Origin: Vespa crabro
Taxonomy: Eukaryota > Arthropoda > Insecta > Hymenoptera > Vespidae
Assembly: GCF_910589235.1 (NCBI RefSeq)
Contig: NC_060965.1
Location: 4,704,292-4,768,291 of the forward strand
Length of the DNA stretch: 64,000 nt
Direction: 5' to 3'
Part shown: one piece after another, positions 24,165-37,500 of the stretch
Position numbering within the stretch: position 1 is the first letter of the stretch
Layout of the letters: each line of letters begins with the position of its first letter
Notes under the pieces: generated by a model
Seen by the model: only the letters and a program-made list of their open reading frames with translations
The model's database searches: none
Told to the model about the DNA's origin: nothing
Translations under genes and position numbers: made by a program

Positions 24165-25396
24165 ATGGCAACTTTTGTTCCCGATCCAGAAAACATTAAA
24201 GCAAAGGCTTTACAAGCTTTTGTCCAAGAATTTGGTGTCGAAGCAACCATTTGTGCTTGTGCACCTGGTCGCGTGAATTTAATTGGCGAACATACGGATT
24301 ACAATGAAGGATTTGTATTGCCAATGGTAATTTATGAAAATTTCTAAACAATATATGCCAATATATTTCTTTTATTTCGTGAAAAACTTTTGACTGTCAT
24401 TATTGGTTCGTTAGATGTTTTCATTTACTTCGATTCGTAATTCCTAGTACTATTGTGAAATCAAAGATAAGAGTTAAACTTCGAATTTTATTTATTAAAC
24501 GAGTTACGTAATTGTAATAGTGTTAAGTAACATCTATTTTTTCATTAGCGACGAACTGATATACTGCTTACGTGAATACAATGTCTTATCTTGTTAAAAT
24601 TTTTTTGGCGCGAGAAAAGTTCCAATTCAAAAATTGCCGCCTAGGTTTATTATAGGCGGCAGTTGTTTTGCTCAGGGAAGAACTAAATTTTTAAAATTCT
24701 GAAATCGATGTATAGAGAAGGGGAATAAAATAAATTTTAGATAGATTAGAGGAATATTAATAAATTTTTGTTATTGATATTAATTAATTAGAATTAATAA
24801 GTATACTAATCATTTGTAATATGAATAATTTATGATTTTTCGTTTATTTTGTAATTTTTGATTTTATATAACATTAATAATATATTATAAAAGGAATATA
24901 CTATATTGTATCATTTAGTTTTTTTTATGTTTTAATATTATTAATACTATTTTCTAGGCATTACCTATGGTCACAATAATAGCTGGAAGACCAAATAATA
25001 AGAAAGAATGTAAGATTATTTCTCTGAATGAAAATATTGGTTCATTACGCCAAATTGAATTTGATATCAGTGTCAAAGAAAATATAAAAACAGGAGAACC
25101 TAAGTGGGCTAATTATATAAAAGGATGTATTGTATATTTTCCATGTAAGTTTACAAGCTTTATTAAAATCAGTGATATAAATAATTAATATATAGTACAA
25201 ATTTTATGTGTGTTTTATAAATATATTTATAGGTGATTTGTCAGGTTTTGATGCTGTAATTGTCTCAACAGTACCCGTAGGAGCAGGTTTAAGTAGTTCT
25301 GCTGCTTTAGAAGTGGCAACATATACATTTCTCGAAGCGATGAGTGGCCATAAACTGGAAAAAGCTGAAGATAAGGTATGTTTCGTATTTGGACAT

Positions 25397-25440
<44 letters not shown>

Positions 25441-26359
25441 TAAAGAAGAAGTTGCATAAAATAATAACATAAAATAAAACAATTTCTACATTTGAATAAA
25501 AATATAAAGTTTACAGGCCTTAACATGTCAACGAGTAGAACATGATTTTGCTGGCGTACCATGTGGTATCATGGATCAGTTCATTTCTGTGATGGGAAAG
25601 GAAGGTTGCGCACTTCTCTTAGATTGTAGAGATCTGTCAACCAAGCATATACCTATGAAACAAATAAATGATTATGTTTTCCTAATTACAAATTCAAATG
25701 CACCTCACAAGCTAAGTAGTAGTGCTTATTGCAAACGTAGAGATTGTTGTTATGAGGCTGTCAAAAAACTTAATATAAAGAGCTTAAGAGAGGCAACAAT
25801 AGATAGTATTGATGGTGATTATATTAATATAGATCATTTGTAAATATTAATAACAAGGAATTTGGAATAACATTTGTTGCTTCTATTTCAGTGTTAAAAT
25901 CACAAAATGTCTCTGAAGAGATGTTGAAAAGAGCTCGTCATGTAATCAATGAAATTCAAAGAACAATTAATGCTACAGTTGCTCTTGAAAAAGGTGATTT
26001 TGTACAATTTGGCCATTTAATGAATGAAAGTCATGAATCTTTACGATATGATTATGAGGTGTCTTCCAAGGAACTTGATACATTGGTAACTGCAGCTAGA
26101 GAAGTTAATGGTGTTTTAGGAAGTCGTTTAACTGGGGCAGGTTTTGGTGGTTGCACTGTTACTTTATTAGAAAAGAAAGCAGTTGATGATGTCATTCAAA
26201 ATATAAAATCAAAGTTAATATCTCTCTTCATAGTTTAAATTTTTCAATTAATATAATTATTAAGTATAATATAATTTACTTATTAGGTATACAGGAACTC
26301 CAACCTTTTATATTGCAAAACCAGCTAATGGAGCAAGAGAAATGGATATAAAGTGCTAA
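24165..26359 (+). CDS. Galk: Galactokinase (GALK1-type)
   Basis: This enzyme phosphorylates galactose at C1 with ATP, the first committed step of the Leloir pathway in the cytosol. Exons are 24165-24326, 24958-25144, 25233-25375, 25517-25814, 25892-26213 and 26287-26359, giving 394 aa (human GALK1 has 392). The galactokinase signature GRVNLIGEHTDY is at residues 35-46. The GHMP ATP-binding motif PVGAGLSSSAALE starts near 131. The catalytic aspartate is in GIMDQF (Asp about 184), and the third motif LTGAGFGGCTVTL lies near 343-355. Similarity to GALK1 rather than the GalNAc kinase GALK2 is clear along the full length. The start is the first ATG, preceded by an A-rich context (AAAAAA ATG). Donors at 25815 (GTGATT) and 26214 (GTTAAT) are weak but required for frame. 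A poly(A) signal AATAAA lies at 26500-26505. Confidence 0.96.
24327..24957 (+). other. Galactokinase intron 1
   Basis: This 631-nt intron is AT-rich apart from a GC-rich island around 24600-24670. The island contains a perfect hairpin at 24635-24661. No coding content was seen. Confidence 0.75.
24635..24661. repeat. GC-rich perfect hairpin in galactokinase intron 1
   Basis: TGCCGCCTA (24635-24643) and TAGGCGGCA (24653-24661) are exact reverse complements around a nine-base AT-rich loop. This is a strong stem in an otherwise AT-rich intron. Confidence 0.7.
25400..25434. repeat. (TA)n microsatellite in galactokinase intron 3
   Basis: This is an uninterrupted TA run of about 17 units. Confidence 0.95.
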
Positions 26360-27632
26360 ATATGAGTAATAACTTTATTATGTAAATTATTGTTTTTATT
26401 GCTTTTTAATTTTTCTTGTACACAATAAGTATTTATATCATAGAAATTTCTTATCTGTTTACAGAGAAATGAAATTGGAAAGAAAAGATATGCAGTAACA
26501 ATAAAATAAAAAACTTTATAATTCAATTTTCCTTTGGCATTAGTAAGACAAAGGTATGTAGTGATATCTAAGAATAAAAAAATTATAAGAATATTGGAAT
26601 TTCATAAAAAATTATATTATTAATATCAGAAGATTTGTCTTGTAATGAATTCTGATTAGTTGATTTTAAAATATATAGTTTTGTTTTATGTTCTTGTATG
26701 TGTAAACATAATCTGTTCATGAAAAGAAAGTTTACTAATATGTTTATATAGAAATATTTTTAATATATATATAGTCTAAAGTAAATAGAATAACAAAGAA
26801 AGGATAAGAACTAAACGATTCCTTTTTTTTTTTAATTATGTACAAATTTCTTATATCTCTATTAGGTATGAGAAGTAAGTACATATTTTATTTGTAAAAA
26901 TAAGATGCACATTTGAGGCATACCAAAGAATTCTTAGTATATATGAACTAATTAAAAATTGTAACATTTAATAATACGATGTTTAATAAAAGGTATTGTT
27001 ACGAACGTTTTACCGATTTATGCTTAAGAATACATAGTTCTTTTTACTTTGTTCTTTTTTAATTTTTTCAGTTATGGTTACAAAGCTCGTCATAAAGCTT
27101 AAATATATATTCTAGTTAGACGTTTTTTGATGATTTTATTTATCAATTACATTTCATTTAGTTTTTATCAATAAATATGAATTCTTAATTATACGATATA
27201 CATATAATCTCACTTATAGAGCAGTCAAAAAACGTTTAACTTTTTTTTTTTTTTTTACTAAAAAGGTTCATTAATTATTAATTAGTATATTAACTAATTC
27301 ATTAAACGATACAATACTGTTATACCAGAGTAATGTTTATCGAACCTTTTATACATGTTCATTGAACAATCATAACTAAAAATTATATAACGAAGAAAAA
27401 AAGAATATTATTAAATATATAATATCTTCGGCGGATCATTTTTTTATGCGTAAGCAACAGTATAGAATATAAATCAGGTTATAACATTTCATTTTTAAAA
27501 TCCCTGTATGCTTATACATCCGACGCAGTTGGCATTTTAATTCTAAAGTGCTGACATAATACTGTTACTTGCCAAGAGCGGAGAATAGGGCGACCTGCTT
27601 ATTTATGAATCATCAAAAATATTAAAATATAT
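26360..27632. other. Convergent intergenic region between galactokinase and the - strand SLC26 gene
   Basis: This is AT-rich sequence with short poly-T tracts (for example 27240-27256) and no coding signal. It holds the two facing 3' UTRs, with an AATAAA at 26500-26505 for galactokinase. Confidence 0.6.
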
Positions 27633-30532
27633 TCAATACCTGCTTATAGTTGTCGTCGAAATATTTGAATATTCTGAAAGATAAAGAAAATAAATTATTA
27701 ATTTAGATCAAATTATATAAATAATAATATAATAAATTATATATAATAATAATAAACATACATTAACACATTGTTGAGACCAAAAATTAATGCATTTCAT
27801 ATTGATTATGTTCATAATTGAATTAAAATCGTTATTAAAATATTATAAAATCAGAAAAATTTTAAATATATATATATATAAAGATTAATAAAAAATAAAG
27901 TAGATACAATAAAAAATAATAATGACGGCTCCTATACAATTTTGTAGATTAATAATTACATAAGTCTTGTACGCATGTATAAATATACACGTAAACGGTC
28001 AACAATGTTTAATATGATCGATAAAGATTTACCTTTAAGGCAGTCGTTTAATTCGAGTTCGCTGGAGCTACACTTCAGACTTGATGGTTTTACTCCTCTG
28101 AAAATTTCAACAATACTAGGCTTTAAATTATGAAAGATTAAAGGCTGACCACGTTTTGAGAAATCTTCTATTAAATTCTTCACACCCTGAAAATAAAAAA
28201 ATGATGAAGGTAAAAATTAAAGAAAAAAAATACATTTGATTTGTCTTAAAGATCTTCGAAGGTTTTACCTTAGCTGCAGTAAAATCGACAGCTTGTATGT
28301 GAGTGGAATCAATAACAACAGGTACAGTAACACCCTGTTTTGATCCCTGTTTACTAATTACAGCTCGAACATATTCAACACTTGGAAAGACAAGACTTCT
28401 ATCTGGAGTTATGACAAGATATTCACAGCCGCTTATACTCTAGAAAAATACATGAAAAATATACAATTTAACGTTTTTAAATATTATTTATAAAATATGA
28501 AGAAAAATAGTAGCACTCACTGTAGCTTTTTGGACTCGCAAAGATGGCCTGGCCGATGCATAAAGCAAAAATAGAAGATTAACGCCGATGCCGATCACTA
28601 TACCTAATTCTAATCTCACGAAAAGACAGCATAAAAATGTTACAATCGCAGGTACCAGATCGATCTCTAGAAGAAATCATAGAATTCGTTGATAACAAAA
28701 TCTAGTGATAATTTGTTAATTTATATCAAATATAAACAATGATAAAATTTGTTAATGTATCTTGTGATCACATACATATATACTCATCTATTACAAGATA
28801 CATTAACAAATGTTAAGATTTCACAAGAGGCATACGTACTTTTAGTCCTCCACATTGGCTTGATAACATGGAATTCAACCATAAAGACTACAGCTGCTAT
28901 AATAACTGCCGCAAGTGCTGCTTTAGGAATATATTGAAGATATGGAGTAAGGAATAGTAATGATATTAAGACAAGAAGACCCGTATATATTCCACCTAAA
29001 GTAGTCTTGACACCAGAGGAATGATTAACAGCACCTCGACTGAGTCCACCACTGACTGGCATTGATGATACGAAAGAGGAAATCACGTTGCATACACCTA
29101 ATGCTAACATTTCTTGAGTAGCGTCTATAGGATTACCATCGTCTAAAGGAAAAGGTGGACATGATGTAAAATAAAATATTAAAATTATAGTTATTATAAA
29201 ATTATAATGATAACTTATATTTTACATTACATTTTATATAATGTTAAAAATAATAATTTCTTACTGAATACTTTGGCGATGGAAATAGTTTCCAGAAGAC
29301 TCAGCAAAGGTACGACTAGACATCCGGAACCTAATTCGCTGACCATGTCACTGAAGTGATAGGTTTGATTACCAACACTCGATTCGAAAGATGGCAAATG
29401 GAAATTCGGTAGACCTGCCTTTACTTCTCCTGTTAACATGACTGGTGATGAACCAAGATAAAGTTCCAATAGCCAACACATGACAGCACAAACGACAACG
29501 ATTAAGATGTTTCTGGCAGTTGAGATCAACCAAATCAATTTTCTTAACGTCAATTGAATTTTCGTCGGCATCTTAACATTCCGTGTCATTATCGGCAGAT
29601 CTTTGGCTTTCTATAGATAGAAATATGATTATGTTACATGCTAGGTAAGCGAAGGATAGATCAATTTAATTATATAAATTAATCATTCTAACCCTGAGAA
29701 GTAACAAAACAATTATGCAAACAATTCCTAACGTAGCGTCCCATGGCCTGGTATCACCGATCTTTTCAAAAATCATTTGCCAGACTTCTAAGAATTTTCC
29801 ACCAGATATATTGATCCCTAAAATATCTTTCATTTGACTGGTAGCGATGATGATCGCTGCGGCTGAAGTGAAACCAACCGAAACTGGTCCCGAAATAAAA
29901 TCGAGCAAGAAACCTATTAAATAGAAATAAGAAATATTTTAATCTTATTTTGTTGCGGAAAATTGTCCTCTTTTATCTTATACGATCAAAGCGATTAAAT
30001 GAAAAGATCTATAGAGTTAGTTAATCTATACTAAGTAACAACCAGCGAGGAAGGATATGAAGTTAGTGTTCATAATACGCGATGTGTTTATTGTTGTCGG
30101 TGTGATCACTATCACGGATCTTTAATAGTCTCTATGAAATTACCTAATTGCAATATGCCCATTAACAAGGATATGCAGCCGGAGATGAAGGTCAATAAAA
30201 CGCTAAAGTCAGGTCCTAAGTGAGCTTTTTGAAGGGTTTCTCTTGTTAGGATTGCAGCTATTGCTGTTGGTCCTACAGGAACATCCTTGCAGGAGCCTAA
30301 GATAGTATATACGAAGCATGCCATGAAGGATGAATAGAGACCATACTGAAACATATAAAAATATTCTTCAATCTTTGCTTTTTATTTATTTAAACAAATT
30401 ATACATTTAACGATATATAATCGTAGAGGTTTTGTTATTTAAACGAGCAAATATAAAAATTTATCAAAAATTTTTTCTAATGAGCACAAATTTAATATCA
30501 TTTTAAAAAATTCTTATTGTGGGTGTATACTA

Positions 30533-30578
<46 letters not shown>

Positions 30579-31401
30579 TAATAATAATATATACATATAT
30601 ATACATATATATATGGGTTATCTTAAAATATTTTTCAGTATTTAAGTGTTATTTCATTATTATTTCTTTTTGAATATCACGCGTTTGGATTTTTTGCTAT
30701 TTAAAAAGAAGAACATTTTAGATTGGACTTAATTAGATTGGAATTAATTTAGATTGGAATTAATTGACTTATTTAAATTATCAATTTACGCACTTACTTG
30801 CAGAGGTAGACCAGCGACATTGGCATAAGCTATGGCTTGTGGTATGACTGTTAAACCAACAGTGACTCCTGCTACCAAGTCACTTGCTATATATTCCTTA
30901 CGATATTTTGGTAACCATGCTAGGATAGGTATTCTTTTGTAAAGCAACTTTTTTCTACACGTCCTTTTTATTCTCCGACAAAGCCAATTCCTCATCGATG
31001 ATAGTAGAAAATTATTGTTATGGTTTCCTAAAATTATAAATACACAAAATTCTCTTTATGTAATTTCTCTTTATTTATTTATTTATTTATTTATTTATCT
31101 TTTAAAATATTTCTTCTTATTTATGCTTCGGTTTTTTTATGTTTTTTCTTTCTTTTCCCTTTTTTTCTTTTTCTTTTTTAATTTAGAATTTATATATATA
31201 TATTTCATTCCTCGTAATCATGGTAAATAATTTCTCTCATGAGTTTAAAGAGGAAGTATATAAAATGATTTCGCCGAATGATGTCATTGATCACGAGCGT
31301 GCGTGATCCTGTCATGTGACTCCCTTATCAGGTATATCTTCGCGCGAATTTTTTTTTTTTTAATTTCTTCTCAATGAAGTAAAAAAAAGCTAAAGAAAAA
31401 G

Positions 31402-31462
<61 letters not shown>

Positions 31463-32023
31463 ACAAATAGAACGTGAAGAATTAATTTTATTTGGCATTC
31501 TCAAATGACATATTTGCTTTAAAAATGATAAAAAAGAAAAAATAAGATGATTTCGATGAAATTGAATATTTATGGTAATCGATAAGAATTCTCCTTTCGT
31601 ATTCGACTTTAATGAAAAATCCTGATGTCTTTTCTGTTACGAAAGGTCAGCCAATTATACCGCAACATTTCTTCGACAATTTTCTAGTTTCTTTCGGGCT
31701 ACGTGCCAGTATCGTTACGTTTAAATATGGAAAGCGATGCTATGCGCGCATTGTGTGTCCTTTAATTTAATCGTATTCGTGTCTGGAGTTTCTAACGATG
31801 AAACTCATTTAATTCGATTTCATGATATTTAAGGAAAGGAAGAAAAAGAAGAAGACTCACCGTCATCCTTGCTCTCTTTATCGTCTTTGCTAGGAAGATG
31901 GACGATGGCCAGTCTAGTTTCAAGGTTATTACTTAGATCAGGATCGTTGTTGTTGAAACCGGTCAGCCTGACTTCTTTGTAACTTTCGAGATCGTACTCT
32001 TCTTTGACTGTGTATTTAGCCAT
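27633..32023 (-). CDS. SLC26-family anion (sulfate) transporter, SLC26A11-like, paralogue 1
   Basis: This is a membrane anion exchanger or channel of the SulP/SLC26 family. Ten exons on the minus strand (31861-32023, 30798-31027, 30144-30345, 29693-29913, 29265-29610, 28840-29142, 28521-28666, 28269-28439, 28033-28186, 27633-27673) give 658 aa. An acidic, soluble N-terminal tail of about 70 residues precedes the transport domain. Transport-domain hallmarks are GVTVGLTVIPQAIAYA, LPLQYGLYSSFM, PVGPTAIAA and GGIYTGLLVLISLLFL. A C-terminal STAS domain covers about residues 510-640 (VPVVIDSTHIQAVDF). The last exon is inferred from a good donor after LKG and a small downstream exon ending ISRY. If that is unspliced, the protein instead ends at 27956. 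Paralogue 2 lies divergently at 44361-49686. Confidence 0.92.
30537..30584. repeat. (TAA)n microsatellite in an SLC26 intron
   Basis: This is a nearly perfect TAA tandem array of about 16 units, followed by TA-rich sequence to about 30615. Confidence 0.93.
31289..31320. promoter_or_regulatory. Inverted repeat plus M-box (TCATGTGA) in SLC26 intron 1
   Basis: GATCACG (31289-31295) and CGTGATC (31302-31308) form a perfect seven-base inverted repeat. Directly next to it is the palindrome GTCATGTGAC (31311-31320), whose core TCATGTGA is the MITF/TFE M-box. The sites are seen directly and function is inferred. Confidence 0.35.
31404..31462. repeat. (TA)n microsatellite in SLC26 intron 1
   Basis: This is a long TA run interrupted only by single ATG-containing units. 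Confidence 0.95.
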
Positions 32024-32097
32024 TTTATCCTATTGAGTTTTTTTCTTTTCTTTTCGTTCCTTTTTTCTATTAGTAGAGCAGAAGGAAAAGAAATGTA

Positions 32098-32156
32098 GTA
32101 AGGAAGAAAGAAAGAAAGGAAGGAAGGAAAGAAAGAAGGAAGGAAGGAAAGGGGAG
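32098..32156. repeat. (GGAA)n/(GAAA)n tract in the SLC26 leader
   Basis: Purine-only tandem GAAG/GGAA units lie on the + strand within the probable 5' UTR of SLC26 paralogue 1 (CT-rich in its mRNA). Confidence 0.9.
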
Positions 32157-33121
32157 GAAGAAGAGGATAGGGCGGTTAGGATTTGTTAGAAATTTCTTCA
32201 GAATAATGCCGTAGTTATCTTGTCCTTCCTTCTTTTGATTTCGTAGAATAAGGATTGTGGTCCAAGGTCACGGACGATCGAAGCTTACTCAGGTAGACTC
32301 CATCCTTCGACTCGATCATAAGTAATGATACTGAAAAACAATCATTATAATAATTTTATCTTAAGTTTAGATCATTGTCATTAACTTGCGCATAATCGTT
32401 TCTATTAATAAAACTTTATAGACGACGAATCGATTAAAATGATGAAATCACAATGAATATTTTTATTTTAGACATTAAATTATTCATCCATTTCCTATTT
32501 ATTATATTTGTATATAATTATAAGAATGGACAAATTTATTTTTTTTCATGGATTTTATACGTTAAGTTTTTTTTTTTTTTTTTCATTTTATCACATCAAT
32601 CTATATTTGTTGAGATATTTTCTAAATAAATTTGTACAGATAGTTAAATAAATATTATTTTCTTTTTTTGAATACATACACATACTCATAAATAGATGCT
32701 TATTACTTTTTTTACATAAAATTAATATAAAATTAATAAAAAATAAAATTAATATTAATATTTAATAATAATAATAATAATTATTAATTATTAATTTAAA
32801 GAAAAATTGAATAAAAATAGATAAAGAAAGAAAGAAAGATCATCAAAGAAATAATTTAGTTAGAAAATAGATAATAGATAATAGATTTTGACTTTTATCA
32901 CATTGGTTCCTCTAACTCTTTTGTTTATAAGTCGATACACGTAACCGGATAATCATTAGCTGTCGATACATTGTACGCGTGAACTTCACCTACATTCTAT
33001 TGCAAAGTGGTTACTATAAAGCAATTATCTACTCATTCTTGTGCCATATGTATTACAACTGTTAGTAATTACATAAGACCGTGGTTAATTGCGTTACGCT
33101 CGAGTCATCGGTACTTGAGAA

Positions 33122-33165
33122 GTTGGTGGTGGTGGTGGCGGGGATTGGCGGGAGAGGACTGGGGA
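33122..33165 (+). repeat. G-rich tract with quadruplex potential
   Basis: Repeated GGT units are followed by GGGG, GGG and GGGG runs within 44 bases, in a region that is otherwise AT-rich. Three runs have three or more G, so a two-tetrad quadruplex is more likely than a classical three-tetrad one. Confidence 0.5.
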
Positions 33166-33985
33166 TGAAAAATATTCATAAAACAAACCTATCAATTATC
33201 GAGCGAATACGTCTTAGCTTTCTTTAACATTCAAACATGTAAAACTTGACGTTCGTTAAATATTTCAAATAACTCGATGATAAGGTTTATTTTTTTTTCT
33301 TTATCTTCTTTTTTTTTCATGTTAAAGAAACTAATTTTAGGTCTCTTATTAATCGACCGATTGACAAAGATAAAAAATCGCCTATTTTAAAATCAACGGC
33401 CTTTTCTTTTTTTTTTTTTTTTCTTTACATATTTCATTTCTTTTTCTTCTTTCTTTCATTTACCATGCTGATTGCATTTTTTAATTTATTTCTTTTATTT
33501 GTTCATCTACGTCACTTAGTCGTCATAATTACATTTAAAAAGAATTTTATTATTCGAGGTATATTTACAAATCGTAAATAGAGATTCGATAGAGCCAATT
33601 TTAATTCCCTCAAATTGTCTGTTGTTCTATGATTCTACGTAAAATAATAATAATATAAAAGAAAATGAATAAGAAAATGCACATCTTTTTTTATTGTTTC
33701 TCTCTCTCTCTCTTTTCTCTTTTTTATTCTTATTTTTATCAGGAAGTTCGAAGAACTAGCCATCGTTTTTTCCAAGTTGATAACTAGATACATATTTATA
33801 CAATATGTATCTTTTCATTTTTTTCTCTTCTTTTTCTTTTTTTTTCTTTAAAGAAGTAAAAAAGATGTTGTGAACTTGAACGCAAATGAAGTTCTTGGAC
33901 ATACATTAGCAACAAATGGCCGCTCATGGTTGTATAGTAATTCGATAAATACCGTTAACTGCGTGATCAAGTGATTAGGATGATG

Positions 33986-34005
33986 AATCGATCGTTCGAT
34001 CGATT
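33986..34005. repeat. 20-bp near-perfect palindrome
   Basis: AATCGATCG (33986-33994) and CGATCGATT (33997-34005) are exact reverse complements with a TT spacer. Confidence 0.7.
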
Positions 34006-34566
34006 GTCGCTTTATCTATGCGGCATTTAAAATACAATTTATGTTTGTACGTATATACGCATATGTATGTTGACACATGTATATCTATAAATGTTTCACA
34101 CACTTTGTCCGTTTCCTTTGTTTTTTTTTCTAAATATTTGTCCTTTTTCCTTTCAATTAAATACGAAATCACGTTTTTCTATGCATTGGCAGTGCCACGA
34201 CATACTACCTCTCGATTTCCTTTCACATTTTGTTACGATCCTTATAATATGCGTGTAAGGAGTGAGGGAATACAACACGACGGTCTCTTAATTATGCGCT
34301 TGACGTCAAAGATCATTTTCATAGATTAATCGTAATTTATATGTATAAATAATTATTAACTCTTAATAAAGATTTCTTTCTGTTCTATTTTCTTTTTTTT
34401 ACATTTTGTATTTTTTTTTTTTTATTTAAAATTATTAACCTCATTAATGTTTCTTAACTTACATATGCACACGGATATAGACAAATAATTAAGGTGATTG
34501 ATTCATATAACTTTTTTTTAATTTATAATATTTAAACCTTATTATATGAAATTGTGTTGTCCGATG

Positions 34567-34597
<31 letters not shown>

Positions 34598-37500
34598 AAA
34601 GGATTAGAATATAAATTACGAACAATTAAAAATATAGTTTTTAGATTTATACTGAAAGTAAATATATAAATTATATAAAAAGAGAAATAATTCAAGCGTG
34701 TACGTACGATATTATTGTTGACGTTATTATATAATGGATTGACACTTTTATCCATTCTCTCTTTCTCTCTCTGTTTTGACTACGAATTACGATCACGATC
34801 GTAAAAATGACGCCTCATTATACGCAAATCGTTCGAATAAGATTGATCTTTGGAAGAATATATACATACATCTATCTTACATCGTTCAAACGTATCTTTG
34901 ATGTCATTTTGAAATAATATAATAGATTGCGATCGTTATATAAAATTATATCCGGTTATTTTGAAAAACGAAGGTAATGATAATATTAAAATAAAAATGT
35001 ATAGAAAATGTAATAAAAAAAAAGAAAAGAAGAAAAAAGAGAAAATAAGGAAGAGAAAAAATAGGAAAGATAAAGAAACAATGAGAAAGAAACACGAAAG
35101 AGAAATAAAGAAAGAAATTAAATAAAAAAAAGAAAAAAAAAAAAAAGAAAAATGAACTATTCGTTCATAGTGCGAAAGAGAAAGCGTATATCTTGAAATA
35201 CCACGTGTAACGTGTCTAGTACGATTCTTGTTTTATGTGTACATATTGACATAAGAACGAAGTGAAAAGTAGTCAATTATTATAACGATTTAATTATTTA
35301 AAACATAAATTTTTCTTTAAAACAGATAAATAGAAAAATAAAAAGAAGCAGTAAAAAGAAGAATCCCACGTAAGAATTCTATCCTTTCCTTTCTTAGAAT
35401 CCATTCACAAGGTTTTACAAGGAGGGAGACCTTGGGAAAGGTGATAATCAATCGGATGATATACACTCGTAAAATTCTTCTCTTATGTTCTTTTGCAATA
35501 ATAAATAAAAAAATAAATATGCGTATACGTTTAGGTTTTCGTCTTTATCAATGACTATTTTCAATATTTATACATTATATATTTAGTTAGTGAAATATAT
35601 CGTATTAGTCAAGATTTCTTATTAATAAAATGAAGTATCATATTTCTTGATAGATGAATAAATTTTGTCAAGCAAATCGCTTCTTTCCTTTTTCGATTTC
35701 TTTCCTATTCTTTTACTGCTCTATATTTCATTTTCTTTTACTTTTTTTCCTTCCTCTTTGCTTCTTTTTTCTTCTTTTTCAAATAAAAATAGATAGATTC
35801 CAAGTTTCTGGGATTATTATGTAATATACGAGTGAGTTATTATCAGATAATCGAATTTATAAAATGTAAATTTTGTCATCCTCACAGTTTTCTTTTTTTA
35901 TTTCCTTTTTAAGAGCCATTTTAAATTCCGATGCACGATGTAGTACATTTAAATCATTTTATGAGCTTTCTTTTTCGCATTAATGTGTCACTCGTTACAT
36001 TGACATCATCGGTTTAACATTGTTTGAACATTAATGATTCTCTTTTAATAAAAGATACTATAAAACCAAAAACAAAGAAAAAGTAAAATGTCTTGAGACA
36101 CTTTAAAATGAAATGTTAATATAATCTCGATCGATTAAGTCTATGAGTCATGTAAGGTGACGGTAACGTTTATCGATAATTTTATTAATTAGTTATTATT
36201 TTCTTTGATGGACGATTTTTTTTTTATTACATTTTTGCTATTATAATATATTTCATATACACGTAAATTAATTTTTTAATATTCCAATGGATAATAATTA
36301 CAATAAAATACCATTTTATGTCGTTATTTGTGAGAAAATTTGAATGAGTAACAAATTTTTAAATGATATTAAAAATCAAATTACTCTTTTTATCAAATCA
36401 TTTACTTTTTTTCGAAACTCTTTAAGGCTTATAATTAAACTTGTTATTTTAAATTTTGGAATCTAGTGTTTGCAATCAAGTCTTGCAAAATTTAGCAATC
36501 TGAGAGGAAAAAAAGCTTTTTTTTTTGAAAAGTTTTGAGAAAAAATAATTGATTCATAATAATGTCACATAGAGAAATTTTTTTTTTTACATTAATTTAT
36601 ATCGAAATATCGTATAATTAAAAAGATATAAAATATGATTTTAAGTAAGAGAAAAAGAAAAGAAAAAAAAAGATAAAAAAATCACTGAATTGAATCCTCT
36701 TTTTATCTATTTTTCTTTAGGCTAATGTAATTTTCAATGGAAACATTTTTAGTTGCACTTCGAAGTATTCTAAACGTTCGTTGATGCATTCCTTTCGAAG
36801 TGAGGAACGTAAGAATTTTTGCTCGTGAAATTGAACGATCGCATCGGGGGAATTTCTTCGCAAAGCAATGCTTTCGTGTTCTGTTCGTTTAGTCATAGCA
36901 CGTATATATGTAAGTGTATGCGAAAGTTTATTAGAAGGCCTATAATTCTACATAAAGCCGGATAATGCTTTCCCCGTACGAGTTTAATGTCTAAAACGGA
37001 ATAAACTCGCGCATTCTTTTTTTTTATTTTTTTATATATATTTTTTATCTGCTTAAATTAATCGTTCATAATCAAATGGTATTTAAATAATGTTTACCTT
37101 ACGATAATATTTATTAGCATAATTATTAAAGGTTAAATTGGAAAAAAATCCAAACGAGCATTTTAAGATTTTTTATCAAAAACGTCGAATTGTTGCGTCG
37201 AATTGTCAATAATAATAAAAAAAAAAAAATAAAATAAAATAAAAGAAAAAAAAAAACAATAAATCATTTCTCGTGTAAGATGAATATCAAAGAAAAGAAA
37301 AAAAAAAAAAAATAATAGAAATGTTCAAGGATCGAATTTGAAATCTCGATATCGTATCAGTCATGTTATAAAAGCTCGTATTTAATCACTTCTTTTTTCT
37401 TTTTTTTTTTTTTTTATTCCTAAGGGTCAAGAATGAAATGAAATTTCATTGTAATGAAGAAATACATAAGTCCACGTTGGCGATAATAAAAAATTATATT

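Larger units (their letters stand above)
31028..31860 (-). other. Intron 1 of SLC26 paralogue 1
   Basis: The intron contains a TTTA run (31070-31098) and a long TA tract (31404-31462). A GC-richer patch around 31270-31345 carries an inverted repeat and an M-box-like site. No coding content was seen. Confidence 0.7.

Noticed and set aside
27956..28032. C-terminal extension of SLC26 paralogue 1 read straight through to the stop at 27956
   Set aside because: A good donor (AAAG then GTAAATC on the minus strand) at 28032 and a matching small exon at 27633-27673 give a more plausible end. The read-through form is kept as an alternative in the gene entry.
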